From the NCBI RefSeq assembly GCF_900114255.1, contig NZ_FOSL01000003.1, forward strand, positions 131,501-195,500: a DNA stretch of 64,000 nucleotides, given 5' to 3'. Source of the DNA: Neomesorhizobium albiziae (GTDB lineage Bacteria > Pseudomonadota > Alphaproteobacteria > Rhizobiales > Rhizobiaceae). Positions 36,118 to 45,491 of the stretch are shown here, one piece after another; positions within the stretch are counted from its first letter, which is position 1; each line of letters opens with the position of its first letter. The notes below the pieces were generated by a model. The model saw nothing but the letters and a program-made list of their open reading frames with translations, was not told where the DNA came from and did no database searches. The position numbers and the translations under genes are program-made.

Positions 36118-36186
36118 CCCAGAGCGGGATGTTGCTTGAGCCGCATTTGCGAGACGCCAGGCGATTCCACCTGGCCGCAAATGCGG
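36118..36186. repeat. Dispersed repeat, family B copy
   Basis: AGAGCGGGATGTTGCTTGAG then GCCGCATTTGCGAGACGCC...GATTCCACCTGGCCGCAAATGC, between the oxidase-like gene and the acyl-CoA synthetase gene. Confidence 0.65.
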
Positions 36187-36307
36187 TTTGTTCAGCCGCC
36201 TTGTCTGAGCAGAAATCCCACCGCCGAATCCCCGACCCGGCCGCAGTCTAGAGCGGCGTTGTTTCCGGTTGTTGTCGCCGGGGCGACCAAGTGGATACGC
36301 GGAGGCG

Positions 36308-37957
36308 TTATTGCGGGAAAGACGCCTTGGCCATCTCGCGCAGCCGGAATTTCTGTATCTTGCCGGTCGAGGTCTTGGGAATTTCCACGAAGACCACCGC
36401 CTTCGGCACCTTGAAGCGCGCCAGCAGCCCCCGGCAGTGCTCGACGATCTCGTCCTCGGTCGCCGCCTTACCGGGCTTCAGCTCGACATAGGCGATCGGC
36501 ACCTCGCCCCATTTGTCGTCGCTTCGGGCGACAACGCCGCAGGACGCCACGGCGGCGTGCTTGTAAAGCGCGTCCTCGACCTCGATCGACGAGATGTTCT
36601 CGCCGCCGGAGATGATGATGTCCTTGGACCGGTCCTTGAGCTGGATGTAGCCGTCCGGATGCATGACGCCGAGGTCGCCCGAATGGAACCAGCCGCCCTC
36701 GAAGGCCTCGTCGGTGGCCTTGCGGTTCTTCAGGTAGCCTTTCATGACGATGTTGCCACGGAACATGACCTCGCCGATGGTCTCGCCGTCGGCCGGCGTC
36801 TTCTCCATGGTTGCGGGATTCATCACGGTGAGGTCTTCGAGCGCGGCGTAGCGCACGCCCTGGCGGGCCTTCTTCGAGGTGCGCGGCCCCTTGTCGAGCT
36901 GGTCCCAGTCGTCATGCCATTCGTTGACGACCGCCGGTCCGTAGGTTTCGGTGAGCCCGTAGAGATGCGTCACCGCGAAGCCGGCGTCGGCCATGCCCGA
37001 CAGCACCGCTTCGGGTGGGGGCGCGGCCGCCGTGTTGAAGGTGACGACCTGCGGGAATTCGCGCTTGTCTTCCTCCCGCGCGTTGATCAGCGTCGACATG
37101 ACGATGGGCGCGCCGCACAGATGGGTGACGCCATGGTCGGCGATTGCGTCGTACATCGCCTTCGGCCGCACCCAGCGCAGGCAGACATGGGTGCCGGCCT
37201 GCACGGCGAGCGTCCATGGAAAACACCAGCCGTTGCAGTGGAACATCGGCAGCGTCCACAGATAGACCGCGTGCCTGGCCATGCCGGCGTGGATGGTGTT
37301 GGTGTAGGCCATCAGGGCCGCGCCCCGGTGATGATAGACGACGCCTTTCGGATTGCCGGTGGTGCCCGACGTGTAGTTCAGCGAGATCGCATCCCACTCG
37401 TCGTCCGGCATCGACCATTGGAAGCCGGCGTCGCCACCGGCCAGGAATTCCTCGTAATCGGTGGAGCCGATGCGCTCGCCCTTCGGATAGGGCGCATCAG
37501 TGGCATATTCGGGGTCGTCGAAGTCGATGACCAGCGGCGTGACCTCGGCCAGCGCCAGCGCGTCCTTCATGACGCCGGAAAACTCGCGGTCGACGATCAG
37601 AATTTTTGTCTCGGCATGGTCGAGCTGGAAGGCGATGACGGCGGCGTCGAGCCTGGTGTTCAGCGAATGCAGCACCGCCTTGACCATCGGCACGCCGAAA
37701 TGCGCTTCCAGCATCGGCGGCGTGTTGGACAGCATCACCGTCACCGTGTCGCCCTTGCCGATGCCTTTGGCCGAAAGCGCGGAGGCAAGCTTCAGCGAGC
37801 GCTGCCAGAAATCGCGGTAGGTGACGCGCTGGCCGCCATGAATGATGGCGACATGGTCGGGGAAGGTTTTGGCGGCGCGCTCCAGAAACGACAGCGGCGT
37901 CAGCGGCTGGTGGTTGGCGATGTTGCGGTCGAGGCCGGTGTCGTAGATGCCTGGCAA
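36308..37957 (-). CDS. Acyl-CoA synthetase (AMP-forming)
   Basis: A 549-residue ANL-superfamily ligase that activates fatty or related acids to acyl-AMP and then acyl-CoA. It shows the P-loop Y-T-S-G-T-T-G-N-P-K-G, the A5 motif Y-G-L-T-E-T-Y-G, G-W-F-H-S-G-D-L-G, and the catalytic lysine in P-K-T-S-T-G-K-I-Q-K. The TTG at 37957 (L-P-G-I-Y-D-T-G-L) is preferred because AGGGGAG lies just upstream; the open frame to 38002 also starts with TTG. The sequence is closer to medium/long-chain enzymes than to acetyl-CoA synthetase. Confidence 0.9.
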   Translation of the reverse strand: MPGIYDTGLDRNIANHQPLTPLSFLERAAKTFPDHVAIIHGGQRVTYRDFWQRSLKLASALSAKGIGKGDTVTVMLSNTPPMLEAHFGVPMVKAVLHSLNTRLDAAVIAFQLDHAETKILIVDREFSGVMKDALALAEVTPLVIDFDDPEYATDAPYPKGERIGSTDYEEFLAGGDAGFQWSMPDDEWDAISLNYTSGTTGNPKGVVYHHRGAALMAYTNTIHAGMARHAVYLWTLPMFHCNGWCFPWTLAVQAGTHVCLRWVRPKAMYDAIADHGVTHLCGAPIVMSTLINAREEDKREFPQVVTFNTAAAPPPEAVLSGMADAGFAVTHLYGLTETYGPAVVNEWHDDWDQLDKGPRTSKKARQGVRYAALEDLTVMNPATMEKTPADGETIGEVMFRGNIVMKGYLKNRKATDEAFEGGWFHSGDLGVMHPDGYIQLKDRSKDIIISGGENISSIEVEDALYKHAAVASCGVVARSDDKWGEVPIAYVELKPGKAATEDEIVEHCRGLLARFKVPKAVVFVEIPKTSTGKIQKFRLREMAKASFPQ

Positions 37958-38030
37958 GTGCTCCCCCTTCGGATACGAGAAGGAGAGCTTAGACCGCCGC
38001 AAGGCGACATTGAAGCAATTCTATTTCAGG

Positions 38031-38060
38031 ATTTATCCGCCGCCGGCGCGGCGGATAAAT
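38031..38060. terminator. Strong hairpin after the OpgC gene
   Basis: ATTTATCCGCCGC-cggc-GCGGCGGATAAAT is near-perfect and lies two bases past the opgC-type stop. It lacks a clean T run on the minus strand, so termination is likely but not certain. Confidence 0.55.
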
Positions 38061-38062
38061 CG

Positions 38063-39223
38063 TCAAGACGGCTTGAGCGCGGCGCCGCCAATAGCGCGCG
38101 AGGCAGCGGCGGGTTTCGGCTTCTTGCCGGCCAAGCCGATCCTCGGCTGCCATTCCAGGTAATAGGCGAGCGCGAACTGCAGCGCGATGCCGGTCGAGAT
38201 CAGCACGATGTCGTAGAACATGCCGCCCGGGCTGACCGTCTTCATGACCTGCCCGACCATGGCAAGCAGCGTGCCGGCGATGAAGACCGGAAGCGAGTGC
38301 TTGCCGAGAACGGCCAGCGGATGGTTAGGGCCGGTGCGCGCCAGGTTGGACAGCCACGGCACGGTGACGATGAGGTAGGCGATCGCCAGGATGTGCAGCA
38401 GCCGCGAGGCCGACAGGAAGGTCTTGTCGAAGCCGGTGAGCACGGTGGGCAGGCCCGACGCGGTCTCGATGCCCCACAGCGGCCATTTCACCCAGAACAG
38501 CGCGCCGGCGAGATAGAAGACGGCGGCACCCGCCATCCACCAGTTGAAGCGGATTTCGCCGCCGCGCTTCACATGCATCATGCCGGCGATACCGATGACG
38601 AACAGGAACTGCCAGGACAGCGGGTTGAGGAACCAGAAGCCGTCGCCGGGATAGTTGGTCGGCGCGACCTGGTTGACGCCGGCGACGAGCCAGACCAGCC
38701 CTGACGCCATCATCATCAGCCGCAGGCTGACCGTGCCGAGCAGGAGGAAGACCGGCAGCATCAGAAGCACCACGGCATACATCGACAGGATGTTGTTGTA
38801 GCCGACCTGATGGCCGAGCGTGGCGATGCCGACCAGCGCCTCCGGCGTGTCGTTGATGATCAATTCGATGTTGATCAGCTTCAGAAGGTCCGGGCGTGAA
38901 AAGTAAAGTGCGGCGGCCGAAAAGATCGCCAGCGTCGCCACCGTCGTCATGATGTGGGTGACATAGAGAACGCCGGCGCGACGCCACGCCTTCAATGTGA
39001 TCAAAAGCCGGTTGCCCGGCTCGAACTTCAGCCCGTAGGCCAGCCCGATCGCGATGCCCGAGATCAGCACGAAGGCCTCGGCCGAATCGGAAAAGCCGAA
39101 ATTCTTGTGCGTGAAGTGCTCGAAAATCGTGCCCGGCACGTGATTGATGAAGATCGTCAGCAGCGCAAGCGCGCGGAAAACATCGATGCGGGTATCCCGC
39201 TGGGAGGAAGCATTGCCGGTCAT
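38063..39223 (-). CDS. OpgC-domain glucan acyltransferase
   Basis: A 386-residue inner-membrane protein with about ten helices of the acyltransferase-3/OpgC type, beginning R-I-D-V-F-R-A-L-A-L-L-T-I-F-I-N-H-V-P-G with the His in place. OpgC succinylates osmoregulated periplasmic glucans; in rhizobia these are cyclic beta-glucans needed for hypo-osmotic growth and host infection. The C-terminus is basic and cytoplasmic. It precedes the acyl-CoA synthetase gene on the same strand. Confidence 0.88.
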   Translation of the reverse strand: MTGNASSQRDTRIDVFRALALLTIFINHVPGTIFEHFTHKNFGFSDSAEAFVLISGIAIGLAYGLKFEPGNRLLITLKAWRRAGVLYVTHIMTTVATLAIFSAAALYFSRPDLLKLINIELIINDTPEALVGIATLGHQVGYNNILSMYAVVLLMLPVFLLLGTVSLRLMMMASGLVWLVAGVNQVAPTNYPGDGFWFLNPLSWQFLFVIGIAGMMHVKRGGEIRFNWWMAGAAVFYLAGALFWVKWPLWGIETASGLPTVLTGFDKTFLSASRLLHILAIAYLIVTVPWLSNLARTGPNHPLAVLGKHSLPVFIAGTLLAMVGQVMKTVSPGGMFYDIVLISTGIALQFALAYYLEWQPRIGLAGKKPKPAAASRAIGGAALKPS

Positions 39224-39360
39224 GATCAGTCACGGGTTTTTGTTGCGCAAGGCGGGTCCGGATCGGACCGCCGGGGCGATGAATGGTTACCGCCATAACG
39301 CGCAAGTACCGGAAAAGGATGACGTCTTCGCGTTTTTCCCCGTCACGTTTTAATTCAGCG

Positions 39361-40131
39361 CTAAAACATTTGCGCAGCACCATCCCATAGCAGCTTGAAC
39401 GCGACGACGGCCACCGTGGCGTAGGTGAAGGGGTAGAAAACCTCCGGCCGCATGCGCCGCACCAGCCAGGCGCCGGCCAATGTGGCGAGCGGCGCAAACG
39501 GCATCAGCACGGCGGAAGCCGTGAGGTTGGTGGCGTCGAACTGGCCGAGGGCGAAGTAGGGAACGAGCTTCACCGCGTTGGTGACGGCGAAAAAGATGGT
39601 GCCGGTACCGGTCACGACCTTCGGATCGAGCCGGAGCGGCAAGGTATAAACCTGGAAGGGCGGTCCGCCGACATGGGCGATGAAGCTGGTGAACCCGGCG
39701 GCGGTGCCCCAGAACGCGGCCGCCACGGGGTTCTGCCGCGAGGTGTGGTCGGCGCCGTGACGGTACAGCAGGTAGAGCCAGCGCCCGACAAAGACGATGG
39801 CGACGGCGCCGACGATGAAGCGCACCATGTCGGGCGTCACCACCGCGGCCAGCAGCCAGCCGGCGCCGATGCCGACCATGCTGCCTGGCAGCATCTGCAC
39901 CAGGATCTGGCGGTCGAAGATGCCGCGCCATGTCCACAGCGACACGATGTCCATGAGCACCAGGATCGGCAGCAGGATGGCGGCCGCCTGCACCGGCGAG
40001 ATGACCAGCGCCATCAGCGGCACGCCGATGAAACCCATCGCGCCGCCGAAGCCGCCTTTCGACAGGCCGACAAGCAGCACCGCGGGAATGGCCACCGCGT
40101 AGAAGGACGGGTCGAAGAGCAGTGCGTTCAT
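39361..40131 (-). CDS. TSUP-family (TauE/SafE) permease
   Basis: A 256-residue membrane protein with seven to eight helices in two repeats, each opening with a G-x-G-G-F-x-G-A-like turn (L-S-K-G-G-F-G-G-A-M-G-F and T-S-F-I-A-H-V-G-G-P-P-F). TSUP proteins export sulfite, sulfoacetate or other organosulfonates; the substrate is not shown by sequence. It is divergent from the thiE-like gene. Confidence 0.88.
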   Translation of the reverse strand: MNALLFDPSFYAVAIPAVLLVGLSKGGFGGAMGFIGVPLMALVISPVQAAAILLPILVLMDIVSLWTWRGIFDRQILVQMLPGSMVGIGAGWLLAAVVTPDMVRFIVGAVAIVFVGRWLYLLYRHGADHTSRQNPVAAAFWGTAAGFTSFIAHVGGPPFQVYTLPLRLDPKVVTGTGTIFFAVTNAVKLVPYFALGQFDATNLTASAVLMPFAPLATLAGAWLVRRMRPEVFYPFTYATVAVVAFKLLWDGAAQMF

Positions 40132-40290
40132 GGGAGGCGCCTTCGGGGACCTCCCGCTTATCCGGATTGCCGCCGCAATGCGAGGGGTGCTGCAAACTGG
40201 CCCATCTGTTCAACGCCCCTGCATTGCTCTATTCGCAAGGCCAGTCGACCACCGCCCGGCTTCGCGGGCGCATTCCGGAACTGCTTGCCC

Positions 40291-40944
40291 ATGACTGATG
40301 CCCTCAACCGCTGCCGCCTCGTGCTGATCGCCCCGCCGGGCCTGTCGCCCGACGATCTGGAGCGCAAGCTCCGCCAGGCGCTGGAGGGCGGCGACGTCGC
40401 CTCGCTGATCCTGCCCGCCTACGACCTGCACGAAACGGCGTTCCAGGACCTCGCCGAACGGCTGGCGCCTGTTGCCCAGGCGGCAGGTGTCGCCGTGGTG
40501 ATGGCCGGCGATACCCGCATCGCGGCGCGCGTCAAGGCCGACGGCGTGCATGTCGACGAGGGCAAGGCGGCTCTCGCCGACGCGATCGACCGGCTGCAGG
40601 ACAAGATGATGGTCGGCGCCGGCGGCGTGAAGACGCGCGACGATGCGCTGGAACTCGGCGAAACCCGCCCCGACTATATGTTCTTCGGCCGCTTTGGCTA
40701 CGACAACACGCCGGAGCCTCACCCGCGCAACCTCAACCTCGCCGAATGGTGGGCCGAGATGATCGAGATTCCCTGCATCGTGCTTGGCGGTTCTGAGGTT
40801 GAATCCGTGGAAGCGGCGGCCGAGACCGGCGCCGAATTCGTGGCGCTATCGGCCGCGGTGTTCGCGGACGGCCTCGACCCGCGCGAACAGGTCGCGCGCG
40901 CCAATTCCTTGCTTGACCAAAAAGCGCCGCGTTTCGAGGATTAG
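40291..40944 (+). CDS. ThiE-like thiamine phosphate synthase family protein
   Basis: A 217-residue TIM-barrel protein of the TenI/ThiE superfamily. A-D-G-V-H-V-D matches the A-D-G-V-H-L/V region of ThiE, and C-I-V-L-G-G-S matches the phosphate-binding G-G loop. The pyrophosphate-binding Q-E-D segment is not evident and the middle region (Y-M-F-F-G-R-F-G-Y-D-N-T) is unlike ThiE, so activity as TMP synthase is doubtful. No other thiamine gene is nearby. The ATG at 40291 is taken. Confidence 0.75.
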   Translation: MTDALNRCRLVLIAPPGLSPDDLERKLRQALEGGDVASLILPAYDLHETAFQDLAERLAPVAQAAGVAVVMAGDTRIAARVKADGVHVDEGKAALADAIDRLQDKMMVGAGGVKTRDDALELGETRPDYMFFGRFGYDNTPEPHPRNLNLAEWWAEMIEIPCIVLGGSEVESVEAAAETGAEFVALSAAVFADGLDPREQVARANSLLDQKAPRFED

Positions 40945-40952
40945 AAGCGCTG

Positions 40953-41960
40953 GTGTCACGCATATCGAACCCCACTTTCTGTCTTTTCGCGCTACTGGCG
41001 GCCATGGCCGTCCCGGCATCGGCGGCCGACGGCGACCGCCCGAAGGCGCCTCCCGTCATTCCGCCGGTAGCGGGCGAGAGTGCACCGGCGGCCGCGACGA
41101 CGGACAATGTCGACCCGCTGCGGTTTGGCGCGAAGAAGCCGGACGAGGCCTATGGCGCGTTCCAGCGCGGCCTCTACAAGACCGCGCTCAATCTTGCCCT
41201 GCCGCGCGCCCAGGAGGGCGACAAGGCGGCGCAGACGCTGGTCGCGGAAATCCTTTCGCGCGGGCTCGGCATAAAGCGCGACGAAACGGCGGCGGCCAAA
41301 TGGTACGAGATGGCGGCCGAGCAGGGCGTCCCGGAAGCCCAGTTCCAATACGCGCTGATGCTGCTCGACGGCCGCTTCGTGAAGAAGGACAAAAAGGCCG
41401 CCTTCGCCCTGATGGAAGCATCGGCCGAGGCCGGCAACGCGCTCGCCCAGTTCAACTACGCGCAACTGCTGATGCAGCGCGACCCCGGCCCGCGCGGCGC
41501 CGAACTGGCGCTGCCTTATTACCAGAAAGCAGCCGAAGCCGATCTGCCGGACGCGCAATATGCGATGTCGCAGATCCTGGCCAACGGCGTCGGCGGCAAG
41601 AAGCCCGACGATGTCGAGGCCCGCAAATGGCTGGTGCGCGCCGCCAAGCAGAATTTCGACACCGCGCAGCTCGATCTCGGCACCTGGCTGATCTCCGGGC
41701 GCGGCGGCGAGCGCGACCAGAAATCCGGCTTCGCCTGGCTGAAGCGCGCCGCCGAGGGCGGCAACGTCGCCGCCCAGAACCGCGTCGCCAAGCTCTACAT
41801 GCAGGGCATCGGCACCGAGCCGGACAGCATCTTCGCAGCCGCCTGGTACATCCTCGCCCGCCGCGCCGGCCTGTTCGATCCGATCATGGACGACTTCATG
41901 AACGGCCTGACGACCGAGGAAATCAAGACGGCGCTCGGCCGCGCCAACCGGCTGCGCTGA
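40953..41960 (+). CDS. Exported Sel1-like repeat protein
   Basis: A 335-residue protein with a signal peptide (F-C-L-F-A-L-L-A-A-M-A-V-P-A-S-A-A-D) and about six Sel1-like (TPR-type) repeats, seen as A-x-x-x-Y-E-x-A-A-E-Q-G / A-Q-F-x-Y-A-x-x-L. These repeats form a scaffold for protein binding in the periplasm. The start is a GTG at 40953, eight bases after the stop of the ThiE-like gene, so they are probably co-transcribed. The partner is unknown. Confidence 0.85.
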   Translation: MSRISNPTFCLFALLAAMAVPASAADGDRPKAPPVIPPVAGESAPAAATTDNVDPLRFGAKKPDEAYGAFQRGLYKTALNLALPRAQEGDKAAQTLVAEILSRGLGIKRDETAAAKWYEMAAEQGVPEAQFQYALMLLDGRFVKKDKKAAFALMEASAEAGNALAQFNYAQLLMQRDPGPRGAELALPYYQKAAEADLPDAQYAMSQILANGVGGKKPDDVEARKWLVRAAKQNFDTAQLDLGTWLISGRGGERDQKSGFAWLKRAAEGGNVAAQNRVAKLYMQGIGTEPDSIFAAAWYILARRAGLFDPIMDDFMNGLTTEEIKTALGRANRLR

Positions 41961-42050
41961 CGCCCTCTCTTGCCTCTTTGGGCGATTTATGGTCTTGGAA
42001 GCCGCGAAACCGCCGGCCCGGCGGGCAAACCTCTTCCGGAATAGCTGAAC

Positions 42051-42617
42051 ATGGCCAAGATCAACGGCAACGAAATCCGTCCCGGCAACGTCATCGAGCA
42101 CGATGGCGGCCTCTGGGTGGCGGTCAGGACCAACCACGTCAAGCCCGGCAAGGGCGGCGCCTACAACCAGGTCGAACTGAAGAACCTCATCAACGGCACC
42201 AAGCTCAACGAGCGCTTCCGCTCCGCCGAGACGGTGGAAAAGGTCCGCCTCGAGCAGAAGGATTTTTCCTTCCTCTACGCGCAGGAAGACTCGCTGGTGT
42301 TCATGGACACCCAGAGTTACGAGCAGCTCGAACTGAACAAGGAATTCGTCGGCGAACGCGCCGCCTTCCTGCAGGACGGCATGATGGTCACCGTCGAGCT
42401 CTACGAAGAGCGGCCGATCGGCATCTCGCTTCCGGACACGGTGACGCTGACGATCACCGAGGCCGACCCGGTTGTGAAGGGGCAGACCGCGGCCTCGTCC
42501 TACAAGCCGGCGATGCTGGAGAACGGCATCCGCGTCCTGGTTCCGCCCTTCATCTCGTCGGGCGAGCGCATCATCGTCGACACCAACGAGATCACCTACG
42601 TCCGCCGCGCGGACTGA
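42051..42617 (+). CDS. efp: Translation elongation factor P
   Basis: EF-P enters the ribosome to relieve stalling at polyproline. The 188-residue protein has the KOW-like N-terminal domain with the loop K-P-G-K-G-G-A-Y carrying the modifiable lysine, and two OB folds ending T-N-E-I-T-Y-V-R-R. No epmA/epmB was seen in the window. The many Pro-rich proteins here (TolA and the 513-residue membrane protein) are natural clients. Confidence 0.96.
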   Translation: MAKINGNEIRPGNVIEHDGGLWVAVRTNHVKPGKGGAYNQVELKNLINGTKLNERFRSAETVEKVRLEQKDFSFLYAQEDSLVFMDTQSYEQLELNKEFVGERAAFLQDGMMVTVELYEERPIGISLPDTVTLTITEADPVVKGQTAASSYKPAMLENGIRVLVPPFISSGERIIVDTNEITYVRRAD

Positions 42618-42745
42618 ATGACGCAGTAGGCAGTAGGCGGTGAATGCTGCCGGTCTGACGCATCGGAAAACCCCAGGCTCCAAATTTAATCACGACTGCC
42701 TATTCCCGACTGCCGACTGCCTGCTTCCCATAGAAAGAACTCTCC

Positions 42746-43546
42746 ATGGCACGTTCCGCTCTCCTCAACGTCATGGTCCAGGCCGCCATGAAGGCCGGCC
42801 GTTCGCTCGGCCGCGATTTCGGCGAGGTGCAGAACCTGCAGGTTTCGCTGAAGGGCCCCGGCGATTACGTCAGCCAGGCCGACCGCAAGGCGGAGGAGAT
42901 CATTCACGCCGAGCTGTCGCGTGCGCGGCCCGGCTATGCCTTCCTGATGGAAGAGCGCGGCGTCGTCGAAGGCGAGGACGGCCAGCACCGCTGGATCGTC
43001 GATCCGCTCGACGGCACCACCAACTTCCTGCACGGCCTGCCGATGTTTGCCATCTCGATCGCGCTGGAGCGGCAGGGACAGATCGTCGCCGGCGTCATCT
43101 ACAATCCGGCGATGGATGAGCTCTACACCGCCGAGCGCGGCGGTGGCGCCTTCCTCAACGACCGCCGCCTGCGCGTCGCCGGCCGCTCCAAGCTTTCGGA
43201 TTGCGTGATCGGCACCGGCATCCCGCATCTCGGCCGCGGCCATCACGGCAACTACCTGATCGAACTGCGCCATGTCATGGCCGAGACCTCCGGGGTTCGC
43301 CGCATCGGTGCGGCCGCGCTCGACCTCGCCTATGTCGCGGCCGGCCGGCTCGACGGCTTCTGGGAGGATTCGCTGTCGCCGTGGGACATGGCCGCCGGCA
43401 TGCTGCTGATCCGCGAGGCGGGCGGCTTCGTCAGCGACAAGGCTGGCGGCCAGGACATGCTTGAAAACGGCAGCATCGTCGCCGGCAACGAAGCGATCCA
43501 CCGTGCGCTGCTGAAAACGGTGAAGAAGCCCCTACCCCCTAGGTAA
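42746..43546 (+). CDS. Inositol monophosphatase family protein (SuhB-like)
   Basis: A 266-residue Mg2+-dependent phosphatase. The metal site is W-I-V-D-P-L-D-G-T-T-N-F with an upstream glutamate in E-E-R-G, and the second motif W-D-M-A-A-G is present. Family members hydrolyse inositol-1-phosphate, fructose-1,6-bisphosphate or PAP; SuhB also acts in rRNA transcription. It follows efp after 128 bases. Confidence 0.92.
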   Translation: MARSALLNVMVQAAMKAGRSLGRDFGEVQNLQVSLKGPGDYVSQADRKAEEIIHAELSRARPGYAFLMEERGVVEGEDGQHRWIVDPLDGTTNFLHGLPMFAISIALERQGQIVAGVIYNPAMDELYTAERGGGAFLNDRRLRVAGRSKLSDCVIGTGIPHLGRGHHGNYLIELRHVMAETSGVRRIGAAALDLAYVAAGRLDGFWEDSLSPWDMAAGMLLIREAGGFVSDKAGGQDMLENGSIVAGNEAIHRALLKTVKKPLPPR

Positions 43547-43597
43547 GGCGAAAAGCTGTCTGCGCTCTTTCACAAGAGGCTGGTAGGAAAGAGGGTC

Positions 43598-44293
43598 ATG
43601 ACCCACGACCGCGCCACGCAAACGCCCGGCCCGATACCCCCCTTCGTGGGGCGCTTCGCCAACTCGCGCGCCGAGTTGATCGCCGACGGCATCGTCCATG
43701 CGGTGGGCATCGTGCTCGCGATCACCGCCGGCTCGGCCCTGCTCGCCATCTCCGCATTCCACACCGAGCCTGGCGAATATGCGGCGGCGGTGTTCTACGT
43801 CGTGTCGCTGCTCACCGTTTTGTGCATCTCGTGCGCCTACAATCTCTGGCCGATATCGCCGGCCAAGTGGATCCTGCGCCGCTTCGACCACGCCGCCATC
43901 TACCTGCTGATCGCCGGAACCTACACGCCGTTCCTGGCGCAGCTCGACGATCTCGTCACCGCCCGCACCATGCTTGCCGTGGTCTGGGGTGCGGCGGTCA
44001 TCGGCATCGCGATCAAGCTCTTCCTGCCTGGCCGCTTCGACCGGCTGGCGGTTGTCTTCTACCTGGCGATCGGCTGGAGCGGCGTCGCCATCGCCGGAAG
44101 CCTGCTTAAAACCCTGCCGGCCACCACCGTCTGGCTGATGATCGCCGGCGGCATCGTCTATTCCTGCGGCGTCGTCTTTTTCGTCTGGCGCAGCCTGCGT
44201 TTCCAGTCGGCCGTCTGGCATGGCTTCGTCGTCACCGCGGCCAGCCTGCACCTGGCAGCCGTCATCGATTGCCTGGTCATCAACCGGCTGTGA
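43598..44293 (+). CDS. Hemolysin III / PAQR-type membrane protein (TrhA family)
   Basis: A 231-residue protein with seven predicted helices. The family marks are A-D-G-I-V-H-A-V-G near the start, the R-F-D-H-A-A-I-Y-L-L-I-A-G-T-Y-T-P-F segment, and H in the last helices (W-H-G-F-V-V-T-A-A-S-L-H). PAQR proteins are related to adiponectin receptors and bind zinc; bacterial TrhA affects membrane fatty-acid homeostasis. True haemolysis is unlikely. Confidence 0.88.
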   Translation: MTHDRATQTPGPIPPFVGRFANSRAELIADGIVHAVGIVLAITAGSALLAISAFHTEPGEYAAAVFYVVSLLTVLCISCAYNLWPISPAKWILRRFDHAAIYLLIAGTYTPFLAQLDDLVTARTMLAVVWGAAVIGIAIKLFLPGRFDRLAVVFYLAIGWSGVAIAGSLLKTLPATTVWLMIAGGIVYSCGVVFFVWRSLRFQSAVWHGFVVTAASLHLAAVIDCLVINRL

Positions 44294-44471
44294 CCTCTCC
44301 CTGACGGTTTTCATTCGTAGTGTGCAGCACCGGAAATTCTACCTGGCGTTGTACAAGCGCGCGAAGAACGATTTCTGCCCGCTCCGGTCAAAAGCCCGCC
44401 TTTCAATTTCACCGCGATTCCGTTTAGACTCGGGCGCAACTTGACAGCGGACCAGATCGGGGCGCGAGCGG

Positions 44472-45491
44472 ATGGCATTGTTCAGGAATTTCGGGTCGGA
44501 TGTTTTGGCGACAAATCCGTACGATCCGCACAAGCTTTCGAGCCCGCAGGTCTTCCTGTTGTCGATGCTGGTGTTCCTGGCGATCGTCGGCTTCATCGCG
44601 GCGATCCTCTACCGCCAGATCTCGTCTGCCTTCGTCACCAATCCCGGGCTGAACGGCCTGATCACCGGCGTGCTTGCCGTCGGCATCCTGCTCGCCTTCA
44701 TGCAGGTGGTGCGGCTGTTTCGCGAAGTGCGCTGGGTGAACTCCTTCCGCGCCGGCGCGGACGAAACCGACCCCGTGCTGCTGGCGCCGATGAAGGCCCT
44801 GCTCAGCCGCTCGTCGTCGACCGCCCTGTCGACGCTGTCGATGCGCACCATCCTCGATTCCATCGCCACGCGCCTCGATGAAAGCCGCGACGTCTCGCGT
44901 TATCTCGTCGGCCTTCTGGTGTTCCTAGGCCTGCTCGGCACGTTCTGGGGCCTGCTGCAGACGATCAGCTCGATCGGCGAAACCATCCGCTCGCTCGATC
45001 CCGGCTCGGGCGACGCCAACGATGTGCTGGAATCGCTGAAGTCGGGCCTCTCGGCGCCGCTGGAAGGCATGGGCACGGCTTTCTCGTCCTCGCTGTTCGG
45101 CCTTTCCGGCTCGCTGGTGCTCGGCTTCCTCGACCTGCAGGCCGGCCGCGCCCAGACGCGTTTCTACACCGAGCTGGAAAACTGGCTGTCTTCGGTCACC
45201 GACCTGTCTTCCGACGTCCCGGTGGTCGATACCGCCAAGGCCGGCACCGCCGACGAGATCCGCTTGCTGTCCGAGCGGCTGCGCGGCCTGCAGGAAAATG
45301 GCGGCTCCAGCCAGCGCGTCGCCAACGCCATGGCCAACCTCGCCGACGGCATTTCCGGTCTCGTCAAGAACATGCGCTCGGAGCAGCAGATGATGCGCGA
45401 CTGGGTCGAGGCTCAGTCCGACGAGCAGAAGGCCATGCGCGCCACGCTGGAGAAGATCGCCGGCGCCCTGAAGAACAGGGAGCCCAACTGA
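44472..45491 (+). CDS. MotA/TolQ/ExbB-like channel subunit
   Basis: A 339-residue membrane protein with helices near 28-50, 62-80, 144-165 and 205-225. The two inner ones (V-F-L-G-L-L-G-T-F-W-G-L-L-Q-T-I and S-S-L-F-G-L-S-G-S-L-V-L-G-F) are of the MotA/TolQ type. A C-terminal coiled region follows. The start of the next gene overlaps the stop (TGATG). Together they look like an ion-driven stator pair distinct from TolQR and not linked to flagellar genes here. Confidence 0.85.
   Translation: MALFRNFGSDVLATNPYDPHKLSSPQVFLLSMLVFLAIVGFIAAILYRQISSAFVTNPGLNGLITGVLAVGILLAFMQVVRLFREVRWVNSFRAGADETDPVLLAPMKALLSRSSSTALSTLSMRTILDSIATRLDESRDVSRYLVGLLVFLGLLGTFWGLLQTISSIGETIRSLDPGSGDANDVLESLKSGLSAPLEGMGTAFSSSLFGLSGSLVLGFLDLQAGRAQTRFYTELENWLSSVTDLSSDVPVVDTAKAGTADEIRLLSERLRGLQENGGSSQRVANAMANLADGISGLVKNMRSEQQMMRDWVEAQSDEQKAMRATLEKIAGALKNREPN

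Noticed and set aside
36269-38704. Very long plus-strand frame opposite the acyl-CoA synthetase and OpgC genes
   Set aside because: It lies antisense to two clear genes with full motifs. High GC third positions leave the opposite frame open; the product has no family features.
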